A DNA stretch of 64,000 nt from Mytilus galloprovincialis (Eukaryota; Mollusca; Bivalvia; Mytilida; Mytilidae), in the NCBI RefSeq assembly GCF_965363235.1, contig NC_134840.1:59886793-59950792 (forward strand). Direction: 5' to 3'. Position numbers and translations under genes: made by a program. Positions 10,801 through 22,530 of the stretch are shown one piece after another. Every line of letters starts with the position of its first letter. Within the stretch, counting starts at the first letter, position 1. The notes beneath the pieces were generated by a model. That model did not search any database. It worked only from the letters and a program-made list of their open reading frames with translations, and was not told the DNA's origin.

Positions 10801-13800
10801 CACCTCTCTTCTTTCATTTCCACCCCAAAAAATCTAAGAAATGAGTGAGGAAGGGAAAGAAAAAAAAATAAGGAAAAATACACTCTAATTAAAAGGAACT
10901 ATATTCGTAGACAACGAAAAGCGGGGTCATTAATTGTGGTCTTGGGCCCACTGTAATGCTTCTAATAAAGAATAATTCAATTTATTGATTCGTATTGTTA
11001 GATGCCTCTACTCAAGGATTTGTATCACAAGATACTTGCTCTACTCAAGAACTACTTTTCTGCGAGCGTATACACCACCAGAGTAATTCAATAGTTTGAT
11101 GTTCGTGAGAAACTTATATCATTTGAAAGACAAAATAAAGATTTTTGTGGGAGTATTTAATCGATTCTTTTAACAGCATATGTGTTGATATTGACAGCTA
11201 TCAATCTGTCACTTAGAAGATGTCATTTATAACGGTTTCTATAAACAATGACCATTAACACAACTATCTACAAAAGTTTAAGGTGTCAGACCACCAATTA
11301 AAAATCCTATCTATGCAACCAAATTTAAGCAATTTTTACAGCTTTCTAAATATTTTACCTTAAGTTTAACTTCATAGTAACCAGAAATATCATGAATTGT
11401 ACACGTACCACCTTTATACAGGCCAATTTTCAACCTACTTTAAACACTTATAAAAAAAATCTGATCTTAGGAACTCATCTGGTACTACAAATATAACTCT
11501 ATAATTTTTCTGGAAATCTTAAACTAGTATACTATGGGGCGCATTAATCCTGATTGTTTTTTAATGCAAACTCATATACACGTAAATTTTGGCTCTAAAT
11601 GGTCTAAATATATTTCTCTTTCACCAAAAGTTACATTTCTGCAAATTTGTAGGTTAGTTTAAGTTAACAATGACACCTTAAGGACTATTTTGTGTCTGAG
11701 TAGGACTCCTACATTTACGTTCTAAACTGGAGGGAGTAATTGGTGGTCTGACACCTTAAATGAAGTGAATGTTAGCAATTATTGACAACAGTTCTTCCGT
11801 CAATACACGTTTGGTGGTTTGAAATCTCTCTTGTTTCTCTTTAACTAATAATGCACAGAGAAATGAAATAAAATTCTTAACTGTTTTATTATTATGCCTT
11901 AATTCAAAAGTATATAACAGGAGACGAAACCTCACAGATTGATCGCAATGCATATTCTGTAAATGAGCTGTTGTCTCAGTATTCAATATAATATCCAAAA
12001 TAACGAAACACTTACAAAATAAATGTAATATTCTTTAAAATTCGATATGACGATCGAAATAACGAAACACGTGTACTATAATTGTAATTTTGTTCAATAT
12101 TGACTAGTTTCTGTTTCAATCAAGTAGTTTGACATGCACTGAAATTTAAATGTAAATGAGAAATAATTAGCACCTAATAGACAACTTTAAAAATCTAAAC
12201 TGAAATGAAAAAAAAAATATGAAAAGAAAATGCACTCTTTACTCTGTTAATCAATTATATATGCATACTGGGCAGATAAATACATTTAAGCTTTACCTGC
12301 AATGATGCCGTAGGTTACTAATAATACATTCAAATTTTTGGCAAAGAAACTGGCACCAAATCCTATGATGATTAAAGAACTGCCAATCATTATAGAAACT
12401 CTACAGCTTGTCAAATTGATAGCTATACTTGCAAGTGGCCCTGAAATCATAAATTTGTATTTGCTTTTTGACAAAGTAACAATATTTACAAACTTCTAGA
12501 AACTGCAACAAAAATATTTACGGTATGGGTTTGCTCATTCATACGATAACATGTTATTGTTCATATCTTTGTTTTTTATGAACATATTGTATCATTGTAA
12601 AAACATAGAATGAAATTCAAAACAGTGTGGCTGTGGCCATTGATTGACACATTAAATTCATCCATTGACTGGGACAATTTAGGTGAACGTTTGTATGTAA
12701 CGACCACTGCTCATTATGTACTTTTTAAAGACACTTAAACTATGGGGTCACCAAAGGTTCTCAACACCTTAATAAAGTAATTCGAAAAATTAATCAGAAA
12801 TAACACGATGTTTTTTTATTTATATCAATTATATAAATCAAAACATAAAGGTTATTCCTGATTAATTTTTCGAATTATTTTATAATTAAAGGCGTTAAGA
12901 AACCTTTGGTGACCCCACAGTTTAAATGTCTATCGTAGGTACGTCGTGAACAGTGGTCGTTACAGACAAACGTTCACGTAAATTGTCCCAGTCAATGGAT
13001 GAATTTAATGTGTCAATCAATGGCCACAGCCACACTGTTTTGAATTTCATTCTATCACATCTCCTTATTTTCGTAATAATCACTTAGTCCTGAATGCATT
13101 TCTATATATATAGTTCAAAATAAAACCCCTTAATTAAAAAGGAACAAATATAAGACTACGGTCCGTGTTGGAATTAACGAAATTAAACGTACACCAGATT
13201 AACAGTTGTGGACACCCAAACAAAAAAAAAACCCTACATTTAGTAGTCAACATATCTTCTTAAATAATATATATTTATCCTGCAATTGGGTGTCCTACTA
13301 TACAGATACAGCCCTACAGATATCGCTATGCTGTATCTGTATACTATACAGATATCGCTTTAAAGCTCCGCCCACTGCCGGACTGAGTATTGTTTGAACC
13401 TGTGTGACCTCAGAATATGTATTCCAGTTGTCGATTTCAAAACTTGAATGTGTATGATTGTGTTACAAAATCACCCATGTCAATTTCAGCATGCATGTTT
13501 AGTGAATGTCAAGTCTGAAGCGTAGGACAACTCGTACACTTCTGTTTCAAATTTGACAATGTTTTGTTATTTGTTTTTACTGTTGAAATTAGTTGTTATG
13601 TTAAAATAGATAATTATTCACCTTGAGCGATGTATAATTGTTGACCATTCGAGATTGTTTTTTGCGAACCCGTCTTCAGCGTAATGTGTGATTTATATAT
13701 TACTACGCGGGCCTCAAGGGATTACAAATCGAAAATAAATGCTAAATATGTTAGTTTTTGTGTCTTTCAAAACACAAACAATATACAGAACTAATTGCAG

Positions 13801-14718
13801 GATAAAGACAATAACTGTTTAGTGTCTTTAGATATCAGCTGTATTTGTACTCGGCTCGAAACAGGTGTAGTAGCTCGCTAAAAGCTCGCATACACCTTGT
13901 TTCCTAGCCTCGTACAAATACAGCTGATATTTAAAGACACTAAACAGTTATTGTCTATATAAACTGCATAACGGCTTTTAAAAGAGGAAAATGGAAAACA
14001 TATGTGTGTATCAAATTGAATAAAGGGAGAGGTGGTTTATATATACGCCAGCCAGACTCGGAAGAGATATCATTGAAAATGAATCTTTTGAAAATATCTT
14101 TACAAAGGAGTTGTGAAAACGATAAATTACCTCATTTTTCATAAGAAACGGATGAACTTTATACTTTCTTATTAAAAGTGTCTGCATACTTATGTTTAGA
14201 GCTCATTACATAATCATTTCGTGATTTTTACTAGTGAAATTTTATATATAAATATTAATCACCTTTTGTCGAACATTTTAAGTTTATCTTATGTTTTTCA
14301 TACATCTTAAAAGTATAATAAATTATTATAAATTTTGAAAGAAAAGTAAACCATTCATTGTAAGAATTCTTGATATTATAAATGAGATATTTAGTAGTTA
14401 TTTTCTTTCAATTTAGATGTACAAATGCGAAAAATAGTATTGCTATATGTCAACTATCTTTGCGCATAAAGTACATTAAATCGAGTAGGAATACAATTTT
14501 TGAAGTAAACTATATTCGTACCAAGTAAGCATAGTATATTTGCAAAAAGAGATCCTATTAAAGCTGTTTTTGCCACATCTTCTTTGAAATAATCTAGGAG
14601 ACCGACGTGAATTATCCCCGAACCATAAGTCATGGCTCCATTTAGAAACTGTGCTCCAATAGCTCCAATTAAACACAACCAAGCGTGTCCCTCGTCAACA
14701 TCTCTCATTGTGTGGCAC
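7558..14718 (-). CDS. Gene A: SLC16 / monocarboxylate-transporter-like protein, five coding exons
   Basis: Plasma-membrane 12-helix MFS carrier of the SLC16 family, whose members move monocarboxylates or related solutes; the substrate here cannot be read from sequence. Coding exons (minus): 14708-14522, 12440-12297, 9791-9012, 8578-8528, 7883-7558. All have AG/GT borders and phase-1 introns and give about 495 aa, normal for the family. The helix-1 signature appears as DEGHAW (residues 5-10), with His where Trp or Phe is usual. GYAFEKYRSATVGLSMAFAG at about 127-146 matches the second SLC16 signature. The large middle exon covers the central loop and helices 5-11, and the last exon gives helix 12 plus a cytosolic tail with GSGF repeats. 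A pyrimidine tract and AG just before 14718 suggest an upstream non-coding exon. It is a paralogue of gene B. Confidence 0.88.
8060..8200 (+). repeat. Dispersed mussel-type repeat fragment
   Basis: Intronic in gene A. Contains GAGGAATATGACAGTT and GGAACTTTCCGTTTTGA, shared with copies at 22.4, 45.4, 54.0 and 54.7 kb. Confidence 0.6.
8293..8400 (+). repeat. Dispersed repeat (ATGTGGTATGATTGCCAATG family)
   Basis: Intronic copy beginning GAAGATGTGGTATGATTGCC, followed by GAGACAACTGTCCACAAGAG and AACTATAGGTCACC. Other copies or fragments: 10170, 17020, 23145, 27020-27170 (minus), 33095 and the longest at 58298. Confidence 0.75.
8528..8578 (-). CDS. Gene A coding exon 4 (51-bp micro-exon)
   Basis: Only 51 bp, encoding GIIIDNGGTYEHSFYIS between helices 11 and 12, with acceptor TATTAG and donor GTAATA in phase 1. 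It matches the family pattern G-x-L-x-D-x-T/G-G-x-Y-x-x-S-F and aligns with the 51-bp exon of gene B (GILVDNGGTYEDSFILC). Confidence 0.85.
9012..9791 (-). CDS. Gene A coding exon 3 (large central exon)
   Basis: 780 bp, residues 111-370, from GTGFSFTVTT to IGPPLA. It contains helices 4/5-11, the cytosolic loop after helix 6 (KQNKQKAGASSILKRF) and NRILVG in helix 8, where SLC16 transporters keep a functional Arg. Acceptor TTGTAG, donor GTATTT. Confidence 0.9.
10165..10235 (+). repeat. Dispersed repeat fragment (ATGTGGTATGATTGCC family)
   Basis: Short 5' part of the same repeat as 8293-8400, inside intron 2 of gene A. Confidence 0.7.
10494..10953. mobile_element. MITE with imperfect TIRs
   Basis: Left end CACTGGCCACAGACCACAAT and right end ATTGTGGTCTTGGGCCCACT form an inverted pair of about 22 bp. 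The element is about 460 bp, non-coding, in intron 2 of gene A. The TIR start (CACTGG / CAGTGGG) resembles hAT or CACTA-type ends, but the superfamily is not settled. Confidence 0.55.
11278..11759. mobile_element. MITE with TTAA ends
   Basis: Both ends read TTAAGGTGTCAGACCACC in opposite orientation, followed by AATTA. Total 482 bp, no coding capacity, in intron 2 of gene A. TTAA at both borders fits a piggyBac-like target duplication, although TTAA may be part of the inverted repeat. Confidence 0.7.
12297..12440 (-). CDS. Gene A coding exon 2
   Basis: 144 bp, residues 63-110 (GPLASIAINLTSCR ... VTYGIIA). It covers helices 3-4. Acceptor TTTCAG, donor GTAAAG, both phase 1. The matching exon of gene B is 147 bp. 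Confidence 0.87.
12606..13054. mobile_element. Long-TIR foldback MITE, copy 1
   Basis: 449 bp, almost entirely inverted repeat. It starts TAGAATGAAATTCAAAACAG and ends with the reverse complement. Arms are about 200 bp around a short AT-rich centre containing ATTATATAAATC. A near-identical copy lies at 56125-56571. Both copies begin and end in TA, consistent with a Tc1/mariner-like TA target. Located in intron 1 of gene A. Confidence 0.85.
13299..13342. repeat. Short hairpin ATACAGATACAG
   Basis: ATACAGATACAG and CTGTATCTGTAT flank a 20-nt loop, followed by another ACTATACAGATATCGC. Probably the end of a small repeat. Confidence 0.45.
13807..13955. mobile_element. Foldback hairpin element
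   Basis: Arms of about 65 bp: GACAATAACTGTTTAGTGTC at 13807 pairs with its complement ending at 13955, and AGATATCAGCTGTATTTGTA is mirrored. The loop is CTCGCTAAAAGCTCGC. It lies in intron 1 of gene A. Similar in build to the hairpins at 4900 and 16128. Confidence 0.75.
14522..14718 (-). CDS. Gene A coding exon 1
   Basis: ATG at 14708-14706 (context ACAATGAG), residues 1-62 plus the first base of a glycine codon. It encodes helix 1 and the start of helix 2 (DEGHAW, then GSGIIHVGLLDYF). Donor is G|GTACG. An AG after a pyrimidine tract lies just upstream of 14718, so about 10 nt of 5' UTR are in this exon. Confidence 0.87.
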
Positions 14719-14979
14719 CTTAAATGAAAGAGGATAAAGATAAGGTTAAAAAAAGACAGTACACCACAACTCTAGCTCTTCCAACATGAGCATAAAATTG
14801 CAGCCTACAAAAGAGCATTTGATGGAGGGTCTGGATGGGAAGAACTTCATTTCTGTATTCTTTAATTTTTTATGCCATTTTTATGCCATTTTATTCTATT
14901 ATTCACACTTTTTGACCCTTATTTTCTATTCGCTTTACTTTTTGCCCACTGGTTTTCTCCTTTAAATTGTTTTCTTTTT

Positions 14980-14981
<2 letters not shown>

Positions 14982-15010
<29 letters not shown>
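14982..15010 (+). repeat. Poly-T tract
   Basis: A run of 29 T upstream of gene A. It may be the A-tail of a minus-strand retroposon or a simple repeat. Confidence 0.7.
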
Positions 15011-15014
<4 letters not shown>

Positions 15015-15728
15015 CTGCGCCTTATATTGCTGCCAATTCAGTTATATATATATATATGGATGTTTCTTATTGTTGAAGGCAATACAGGGACCTTTATTGC
15101 GTAGATCTCTTGTTGATAGTTTTCTTTAAATCATACCAAATCTCTTTATTTCTATATGAATGTGGTGGGGAGAATCGGTAGCAAAAGAACTTCAAACGTA
15201 GCGAGACAAGGTGTGTCGAAAGGGTCAGTCTTTTCTCTAAAGTCTCGTCTCTAGACTTTTCAGTCACATTAAATGGCAAGTACGACGCAAGGAACATAAA
15301 AAAAAAACATGTCAAAATTTCATAATGCGTACAACGAACATATGGGCGATAAAATGACAAGACAATTGTTCGAATAGAATTATAAAAAAAATACAAATAA
15401 AATAGCTTGCGAGTTGAAAGATGGGTAATACATAATCTAAAGCAGTGAGATGTAAAATATAAAAATGATTCTATAGGACTTTTGATTATTTAGTTGGCGA
15501 ACTGTAAGAGTATTGACTTGTGTTTTTAGGACTTGTGAGTTAATATTATTGAAAGCATCATTATTTTTATTAGAGAATATTTTTTATTATTTCATATCGG
15601 TTAAGAATAAGCTTTTATTATTGGATAAAAAGGGGCCACATGACATTCATAATCTTTAATATTAAATTCAATTGGTCATTAACAGAACAAAACGGACCAG
15701 AAAACCGGTCGTTAACCAACTTTGACAT

Positions 15729-15860
15729 GATAATGACCGTTGGGGCGTGGTTTCCGTCTGAAAATGACCGTTGGGGCGTAGTTTACGTCTGATAATTACC
15801 GTTGGGGCGTGGTTTCTCTGTTAATGACCGGTGGGGCGTGGTTTCTCTGTTTAGAAGAGA
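15729..15860 (+). repeat. Minisatellite, about 40-bp unit, four copies
   Basis: The motif AATGACCGTTGGGGCGTGGT recurs four times with small changes, each followed by TTTCCGTCTGA or TTTCTCTGTT. No coding role seen. Confidence 0.8.
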
Positions 15861-16127
15861 GATGTCCCTTAAATAAAACATTTTCCTGTTTTCAATACTA
15901 TATTTAAGTTGTTGAATTGTTTATTATATGTTTTCGTTAATTATAACATTATACAGAACTTGATTAAGTATTTATATATACTGAAAAATTGAACTAAAAT
16001 TAATGGCAGTATTACTACGACTGGTCTTCACTCTTTGCCATAAAAAATATACAACTAATCGAGTTTGCTTTAGGCGTTTTGAAATTATGCGAATTTGCCA
16101 AAACATGGTTTCTCAATGAAATAAACA

Positions 16128-16310
16128 TAATAGTTCTTGAGAAACTGGTCATTATTGTGATACATGGACTGCCCGTAGGACAGTGGTATTGAACGCGACA
16201 GCGATAATGACCTCGCCTTCGGCTCAGTCATTATCACTATCTTAGTCAATACCACCGTCCTGTGGGCAGTCCATATATCACGATAATGAACAGTTTTACA
16301 AGAACTATTA
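16128..16310. mobile_element. Foldback hairpin element
   Basis: TAATAGTTCTTGAGAAACTG at 16128 pairs with its imperfect complement ending at 16310. Arms are about 80 bp, with GGACTGCCC..AGGACAGTGG mirrored. The loop is CTCGCCTTCGGCTCA. Non-coding. Confidence 0.75.
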
Positions 16311-18171
16311 TATAAATATGGTAGTGGGTTTTAAGAGTAAAGGGATGTAATCAACTGATATGTTTGAGTAGCCAGTTGTTGTCTAGATATGTATTTTTCA
16401 TAAGTGGCAAGCGTCAGACCTATAGAGAGGGCAATCCAGGTTGTTGTCATGCAGGCTTATGGTTTATTTTTGTTAATATTTGCGAGTGATTATATAAAAA
16501 GACAATAGTTCATACAACGTGTCTTTGTTGATAATGTTACTCTTTTAAAATATACAGACGTATAATGTTTTTACCTAGCTTCCATATGAAGAGTAATATG
16601 CTTTAAGAAAGCTTGATTAATATTTGTTTACAACAGACAGATAATGCTAATTCATAGCAGGTGATGACATTACATGTATGCATGCTTTGTTGCTGTTATC
16701 ATTACCACTTACTACCGTAGATATGATTTATTTTTAACTACAAACAGCACATCAAGGTTAGCTAACTTATGATAAAGAAAAAAACGTTCCAAATATTCAT
16801 CCGCTAAGGTTAAATATCGTCCTTCACAGAAGCACCGTGTTTTGCATTTCATATGTTACCGCTTTTGACCCATCATACATGTATACATTTGACGTAGTTG
16901 ACCAGTAATTGTCTCATTTATAACTGAAGTTCAAAATGTCAAGGCAGTACGTCGGAGTGATATACATGATAAACAAATTAATACATAATCGATTGTATGA
17001 AAATTACTTTATTAAAAAAAAGGAGATGTGGTATGATTATTAATGAGACAACTATCCGACAAAGTTCAAAGACAGTGTACTGACAACCTGCATATGCGAA
17101 AAAGGGAGGTGGATACCGAATGTTATTATAATATGGTATTAAGGTATTTTATGTTTACAATTTATCAAAAAGTAAGATATTATTTTTATAATTTGATAAG
17201 TAATAAAGATTGAAACGGTGCATGGATTCGAAGCGAAAGAGTTAAGCCAATCAAAACATTGAAACACCTCGTTCAATACTGAGACAACAATAAACACAAA
17301 CTAGATTTAACAAACAAAAAATAAATAAACAAATTAAGTTAAACGACTAAACACTTCAAACTTTTCATATAAAATTATAAGTTAACGTATATTAGTGTTT
17401 TGACTTTATTTAAAACAATTTTAACTATTGAAACACCCGAAGAAATAGAAAAAGAAGAAATAAATATTGTTATTAGAGAAGACAAGATTAATCATAACAT
17501 ACCTTACAACATATAATAGGTTACTTTAAAAAAACACAAACACAGTGCAACACATCATCAATAATAAAGAATACGTTCGGTAAATCGAATATATTGGCTT
17601 AATCTGAATGAATGTACCTATTATCACCAATAAATTCAATAATATACTAATCAAACGGAAAATATTTACCTTATAATGTTGTTGACCTATGACACCGGAA
17701 GAACACCTGCTACATTCTAATATGTAATATCTTTCTATATTAATTGTTAAGGAAAATAGTTTTCATTAGGTACCGTAGCTGTGATGTTTCTCTTGGTTTG
17801 TAAATGTTTCGTTAAGATGGATCAGATATATAAACATATATACGTCTCTGGATGAACTATTTATATTAGGAATTTTTTCAGATATATCTTTACCGTATAA
17901 ATCGATTGATGGTGGATGTTGATAAAAGATCAATATGATATCTATCAAAGAAACATAATGGCATTTGTCTCTGACGATATGCTTAATTGAATTATGGTAT
18001 GAATGTGTAATCTCGAATGAACGTTCGTTTCTCATTTTTTCGTTATTTTGAAATTTCGTATACTCATTATATTATTTGATTGATACTAACTTTGAGCCAA
18101 TATGAGACATCCCCTCCCAAACAAAGACCCAAAATACTAGAATCGGAACAACTATATGGTACTACTGCACG
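16311..18171. other. Intergenic, little recognised
   Basis: Holds a short copy of the ATGTGGTATGATT repeat at about 17022-17065. The minus-strand frame at 17766-18035 has no recognisable features and is not supported as a gene. Confidence 0.4.
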
Positions 18172-18805
18172 GATCATTAACGATCAACCACCCTAACATG
18201 GGACAGCATATTCATTTAGCAAAAGGAAAACAAACATGACAAGAAGCATACAACGACAATTACTAACGGGCACCTTACTTGGGGTATACACAATGTCTCA
18301 GAGTTAAACATGATCGCTAACGATCAACGCAACCTAACCTTAGACATCATATTCATTTGTTCGCTCAAATTAGCAATCGAAAGACAAACATGACAAGTAG
18401 CATACAACGACAAATAGTAACGAGCACCTTACTTAAGATAAAAAATCGCAGGGTTCAACATGATCGTTTTAAAACGACAAACCCAACCTAACCTGGGACA
18501 GCATATTCATTTGTTCGCCTAAATTAGCAAACGAAAGACAAACATGAAACATAGCATCCAACGAAAATTATTAACGGGCACCTTACTTGAGGTATACACA
18601 ATGTCTTAGAGTTAAACATGATCGCTAACGTTCAACCCAACCTGACCTGAGACATCATATTCATTGGTTCGCTACAATTAGCAAAAGGTAGACAAACATG
18701 AAAAGTAACATTCAAAGACCATTGCTTACGAGATTCTCACTTGAAATATGAAAAAAGTTTGCATGGGTTAAAAAGATTGTTAGCGGTCAGCCCATATTTA
18801 TTTGT
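18172..18805 (+). repeat. Tandem repeat, units of about 140-158 bp
   Basis: Units begin GATCGCTAACG-like at 18172, 18311, 18462, 18620 and 18775 (the last partial). Each holds CATATTCATT, AGACAAACATGA and CACCTTACTT blocks. Units are diverged, so the array is old. It is a satellite-like array, not CRISPR: units are contiguous and there are no unique spacers. Confidence 0.8.
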
Positions 18806-19349
18806 TGACTAATTACATTACTTATTTAGCACAATGTCTTTATTAACCTTATCTGACTTTCTTTACGGAACACAAATTGTGGATCTTAAAGTTTTAAAAT
18901 TTTATTTCAACCTTTGTTAACATTTAAATATATTCTTACCTTAAGAAGACAGCCCTCTATTTAGACGTCATTCTGTAATACCTTCGTAGCCAAGTTTTAA
19001 ATCATTTAATCTATAAAATGACTTCAAAACATAAAGGTTGATCAACTTTGAGTTTACATAATAATAGATCAGCGGTTAAAGGTTATACATACAATACCAT
19101 AAACAAAGAAGTAGGGACTATTTCCGAGGCATCAGCATCACTCACATTGACATTGTAAAAATTTTAAAGTTTCCAAATCCAACTGGAATTTGAATATATT
19201 AGAGTTTATACTGTATACTTGGAATATTTTTTTTCAACAATTCAGCACGTTTCCATAAAATAATAATTTTATTCAACGATTTATGATTTTCCTGTTAAAG
19301 GCATTTTGATATACAAATTAACACATTGAACATGTTTTTGTTAAATTGT

Positions 19350-19470
19350 GGATAGATACAAGTGGGAAAAGGGGAATGTGTCAAAGAGACAACAATGGGG
19401 AATGTGTCAAAGAGACAACAATCCGACCAAAGAGCATTTAGATGAACGTCACTGAACAAAAATAAATTGA
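19350..19470 (+). repeat. Dispersed repeat with 26-bp direct duplication
   Basis: The segment GGGGAATGTGTCAAAGAGAC plus AACAAT occurs twice in a row (about 19374-19425), followed by CCGACCAAAGAGCATTTAGA. It is a fragment of a repeat common in mussel DNA. Confidence 0.6.
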
Positions 19471-19560
19471 TTTGAATCCGAAAAACAAAATAACGCTTTA
19501 CAACCAAAATAGTTTTGGTTTTGGTTAAGAATGTCCTTCTCTTTTATTTAATTAAGAACA

Positions 19561-20367
19561 AGAATGTGTCCATAGTACACGAATGCCCCACTCGCGCTAT
19601 AATTTTCCATGTTCAGTGAACCGTGAAATTGGGATCAAAACTTTAATTTGGCATTAAAATTAAAAAGATAATATCATAGGGAACATGTGTACTAAGTTTC
19701 AAGTTGATGTGACTTTAAAACTTCATCAAAAACTACCTTGACCAAAAACTTTAACCAAACTTTAATCTGAACTTCGCATTATCATTTTCTATGTTCAGTG
19801 GACCATGAAATTGGGGTCAAAACTATAATTTGGCATTAAAATAAGGAAGATCATATCATGGGGGACATGTGTACTAAGTTGAAGTGACTTTAACTTCATC
19901 AAAAACTACCTTGACCAAAAACTTTTAACCAAAACTTTAACCTGAACTTCACACTATCATTTTCTATGTTCAGTGGACCGTGAAATTGGGATCAAAACTT
20001 TAATACGGCATTAAAATTAAAAAGATTATATCAAAGGAAACATGTGTACTAAGTTTCAAGTTGATGTGACTTTAACTTCATCAAAAACTACCTTGACCAA
20101 AAACTTTAACCAAACTTTAATCTGAACTTCGCATTATCATTTTCTATGTTCAGTGGACCATGAAAATGGGGTCAAAACTATATTTGGCATTAAAATAAGG
20201 AAGATCATATCATGGGGGACATGTGTACTAAGTTTCAAGTTGATTGGACTTCAACTTTATCAAAAACTACCTTAACCAAAAACTTTAACCTGAAGTGGGA
20301 CGGACGGACGAACGGAGGCACAGACCAGAAAACATAATGCCCATCTATTATCGTAGGTGGGGCATAA
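19561..20367 (+). mobile_element. Dispersed repeat element with four internal units of about 180 bp
   Basis: Starts AGAATGTGTCCATAGTACAC and ends GGACGGACGAACGG..CATAATGCCC..TGGGGCAT. Inside, the unit beginning TTTTCTATGTTCAGTGGACC recurs at about 19600, 19783, 19964 and 20141. A shorter inverted copy is at 34319-34532. Non-coding, dispersed in molluscan genomes. Confidence 0.75.
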
Positions 20368-20914
20368 AAATATCAGTACGCACAATTTGCCAAAATTATA
20401 CAAAACTGCTGATAAGGAAATAACTAGAACCACATAGAACACACTTGAATTACTGATACAGTAACTTAAAGTAAAAAATGAAATTCTTTTCAAAATAGTT
20501 GTTTGTAATACTAATAAATTAAGGAAAATTGAACCTACCTCTTTCATTCAAGCAATTATTGATTAAAAAGATGACCTTCATTTGTCGACAACTCATGAAA
20601 TGTATATGGACATTTAATACTTTCTATATTTGTAACTATAATTGTCTAAATTAAATATCTAATTTCGCTTTAACCGTAAAAAGAGAAACCGTTTTACCTT
20701 AACAGAATGAGTAATTTTCCTCTGCAAGTCACATTGAAGGAAACAAATATATTACTCACCACCCTCTTAAATTGTCACGAGTGTTGAATTGCATCCACTC
20801 ATCATGATAAATTAACAGTAACACACATTGTAATAGCTTTTTTACATCTTTATATACAATTTAAGATATGTAGATCATCAATGTTAAAATTAAACATTAA
20901 AGCTTGTGCATCGT

Positions 20915-21170
20915 TTAGCGTGAATGTCACGCTTTCTGTACGTTTAGGAACCCTTGCAACAGCTCTCCGACTCTTTAGCATGGTGAGTGGTCTGTAAGAT
21001 TCCTGTTGTATGGAAAACAGCTGCTCCTTTTCAACACACCAGTGGTTGTTTAAGTTTACTGTCCCTCAACTCGACCAACCTACTTTGCACTGTCCACTTA
21101 TCATTGTTTAAACTTTTTATTTATATGCGTCCTGAATATCCTCGAAAATTTGCAACTGGATGTTGAGAAA
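20915..21170 (-). repeat. Diverged copy of a coding-like repeat
   Basis: On the minus strand, fragments such as NRNL and FLNVQ in shifting frames resemble the frame at 61671-61880 (NRNLGFRPL..RVLNVQRVWHY). Likely the decayed remains of an unidentified transposon or duplicated gene. Confidence 0.4.
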
Positions 21171-22300
21171 AGTACAATCAACACATGTACATAATCATTT
21201 CTTTGAACTCCAGGTAATTTATTCTTTAAGCATCCATGAACAAACACATGAACTCGTTTATTCGATTGATTGATTGATTAATGGGTGTTTAGTATTTTGT
21301 TTACGGTTCCCAGATATGATCTTTTTGGTTCATCTTATAGAGAGACATAACATGGGAATGTTACCAGCATAATTACATATGGCAGCGGCGAATATTGTGT
21401 AACGGAGATGCTGTGGAATAATCTCCCTTTGCTAAATGTGGGATAACGCAAAATGAACTATTTCACTGTCAGAGAAAGAAAAAACAAAGTGTATATTTTA
21501 GATAGATTATATGGTAATAATTTGGTAAACGTTTTATCCAACTTACTGGATATTTAAAAGAAGATTTTGTCATTCTTCTGGAGGAATTATACCTTGTTAA
21601 CTAGACATGTAAAAAGTATAGACTTATTACAGAAATATTTAAACTTGACGTCAAATAAACCACCTGAACTTACCAATAAGCTACCATCTACCATACATTT
21701 ATTACTACAAGGATTTATCATTAATCCGATCAACATATTCTGCCTTACCTAACTAATTATATGTTTTAGTTTCACTGTTCACATGTACATTATGTGGAAC
21801 AATTTAATAAATTTCTGAACATCTGTATTTGGTCTCATTTGCCAGAGCTCAGTCATACCAAGAACGAACCTTGAATCGACAAGAGGGAACGGTGACGCAT
21901 AGCCACCCAACCCTCCTGTTACAATTGAATTCTGAGGAAAACCCAAAGTAAAGGGAGAGGTAGTACAGCACTTTAGTTCAAATTCATAGAAGTTAGGGAC
22001 ATATTAATGTTAAAAATATGTCGCACAGCCCTATGTTTTGTCCTTTGAATTAAATAAAAAGTGCAGTCTATTCTAGGATATATTTTTTTTACGAAACTTC
22101 AAAGTGCATATGGCATAAAGGGTGTTTATAAAAGTATTACTTTTACTTTTTATTCTGTTTTGGTTATATCAATTTCATGTGGCTCTGTACTTATACATCC
22201 CGTTATTGTGTTATTGTGCAATGTTAAATTTTTCTATTCTTGTCTGTCATTTTTACTAATGTGCTTTGTCTATATGCCTTTGTTGTGTTCCTTTGTTACA
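21171..22300. other. Intergenic, nothing recognised
   Basis: AT-rich. Short frames at 21567-21752 and 22061-22366 are hydrophobic by composition and not supported as genes. Confidence 0.4.
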
Positions 22301-22530
22301 CATTCTGCTGTTTTTATAGTGATTAGGATTATAACACAATGTGTACGGCTTAACCCTAATTCTTAACATTTTGTACCTCTTATGCCTGTTTGTTTTTCTA
22401 CACACATCATTGTCCATATAATGGAATTTTATGCGACTGTCTTACAAGTGAGAGCTTTTGATTTTTCCATATGATTATAGGGACTTGCTGTTTTGAATTT
22501 TCCTCGGCGTTCGGTATTTTTGTGATTAAA
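22300..22530 (+). repeat. Dispersed mussel-type repeat fragment
   Basis: Shares GATTAGGATTATAACACAAT, CGACTGTCTTACAAGTGAGA and TTTTGAATTTTCCTCGG..TTCGGTATTTTTGTGATT with copies at 45.4, 54.0 and 54.56-54.87 kb. Confidence 0.7.

Noticed and set aside
18172-18805. Regular repeats that could suggest a CRISPR array
   Set aside because: Units are contiguous diverged repeats of about 150 bp without unique spacers, in animal DNA.
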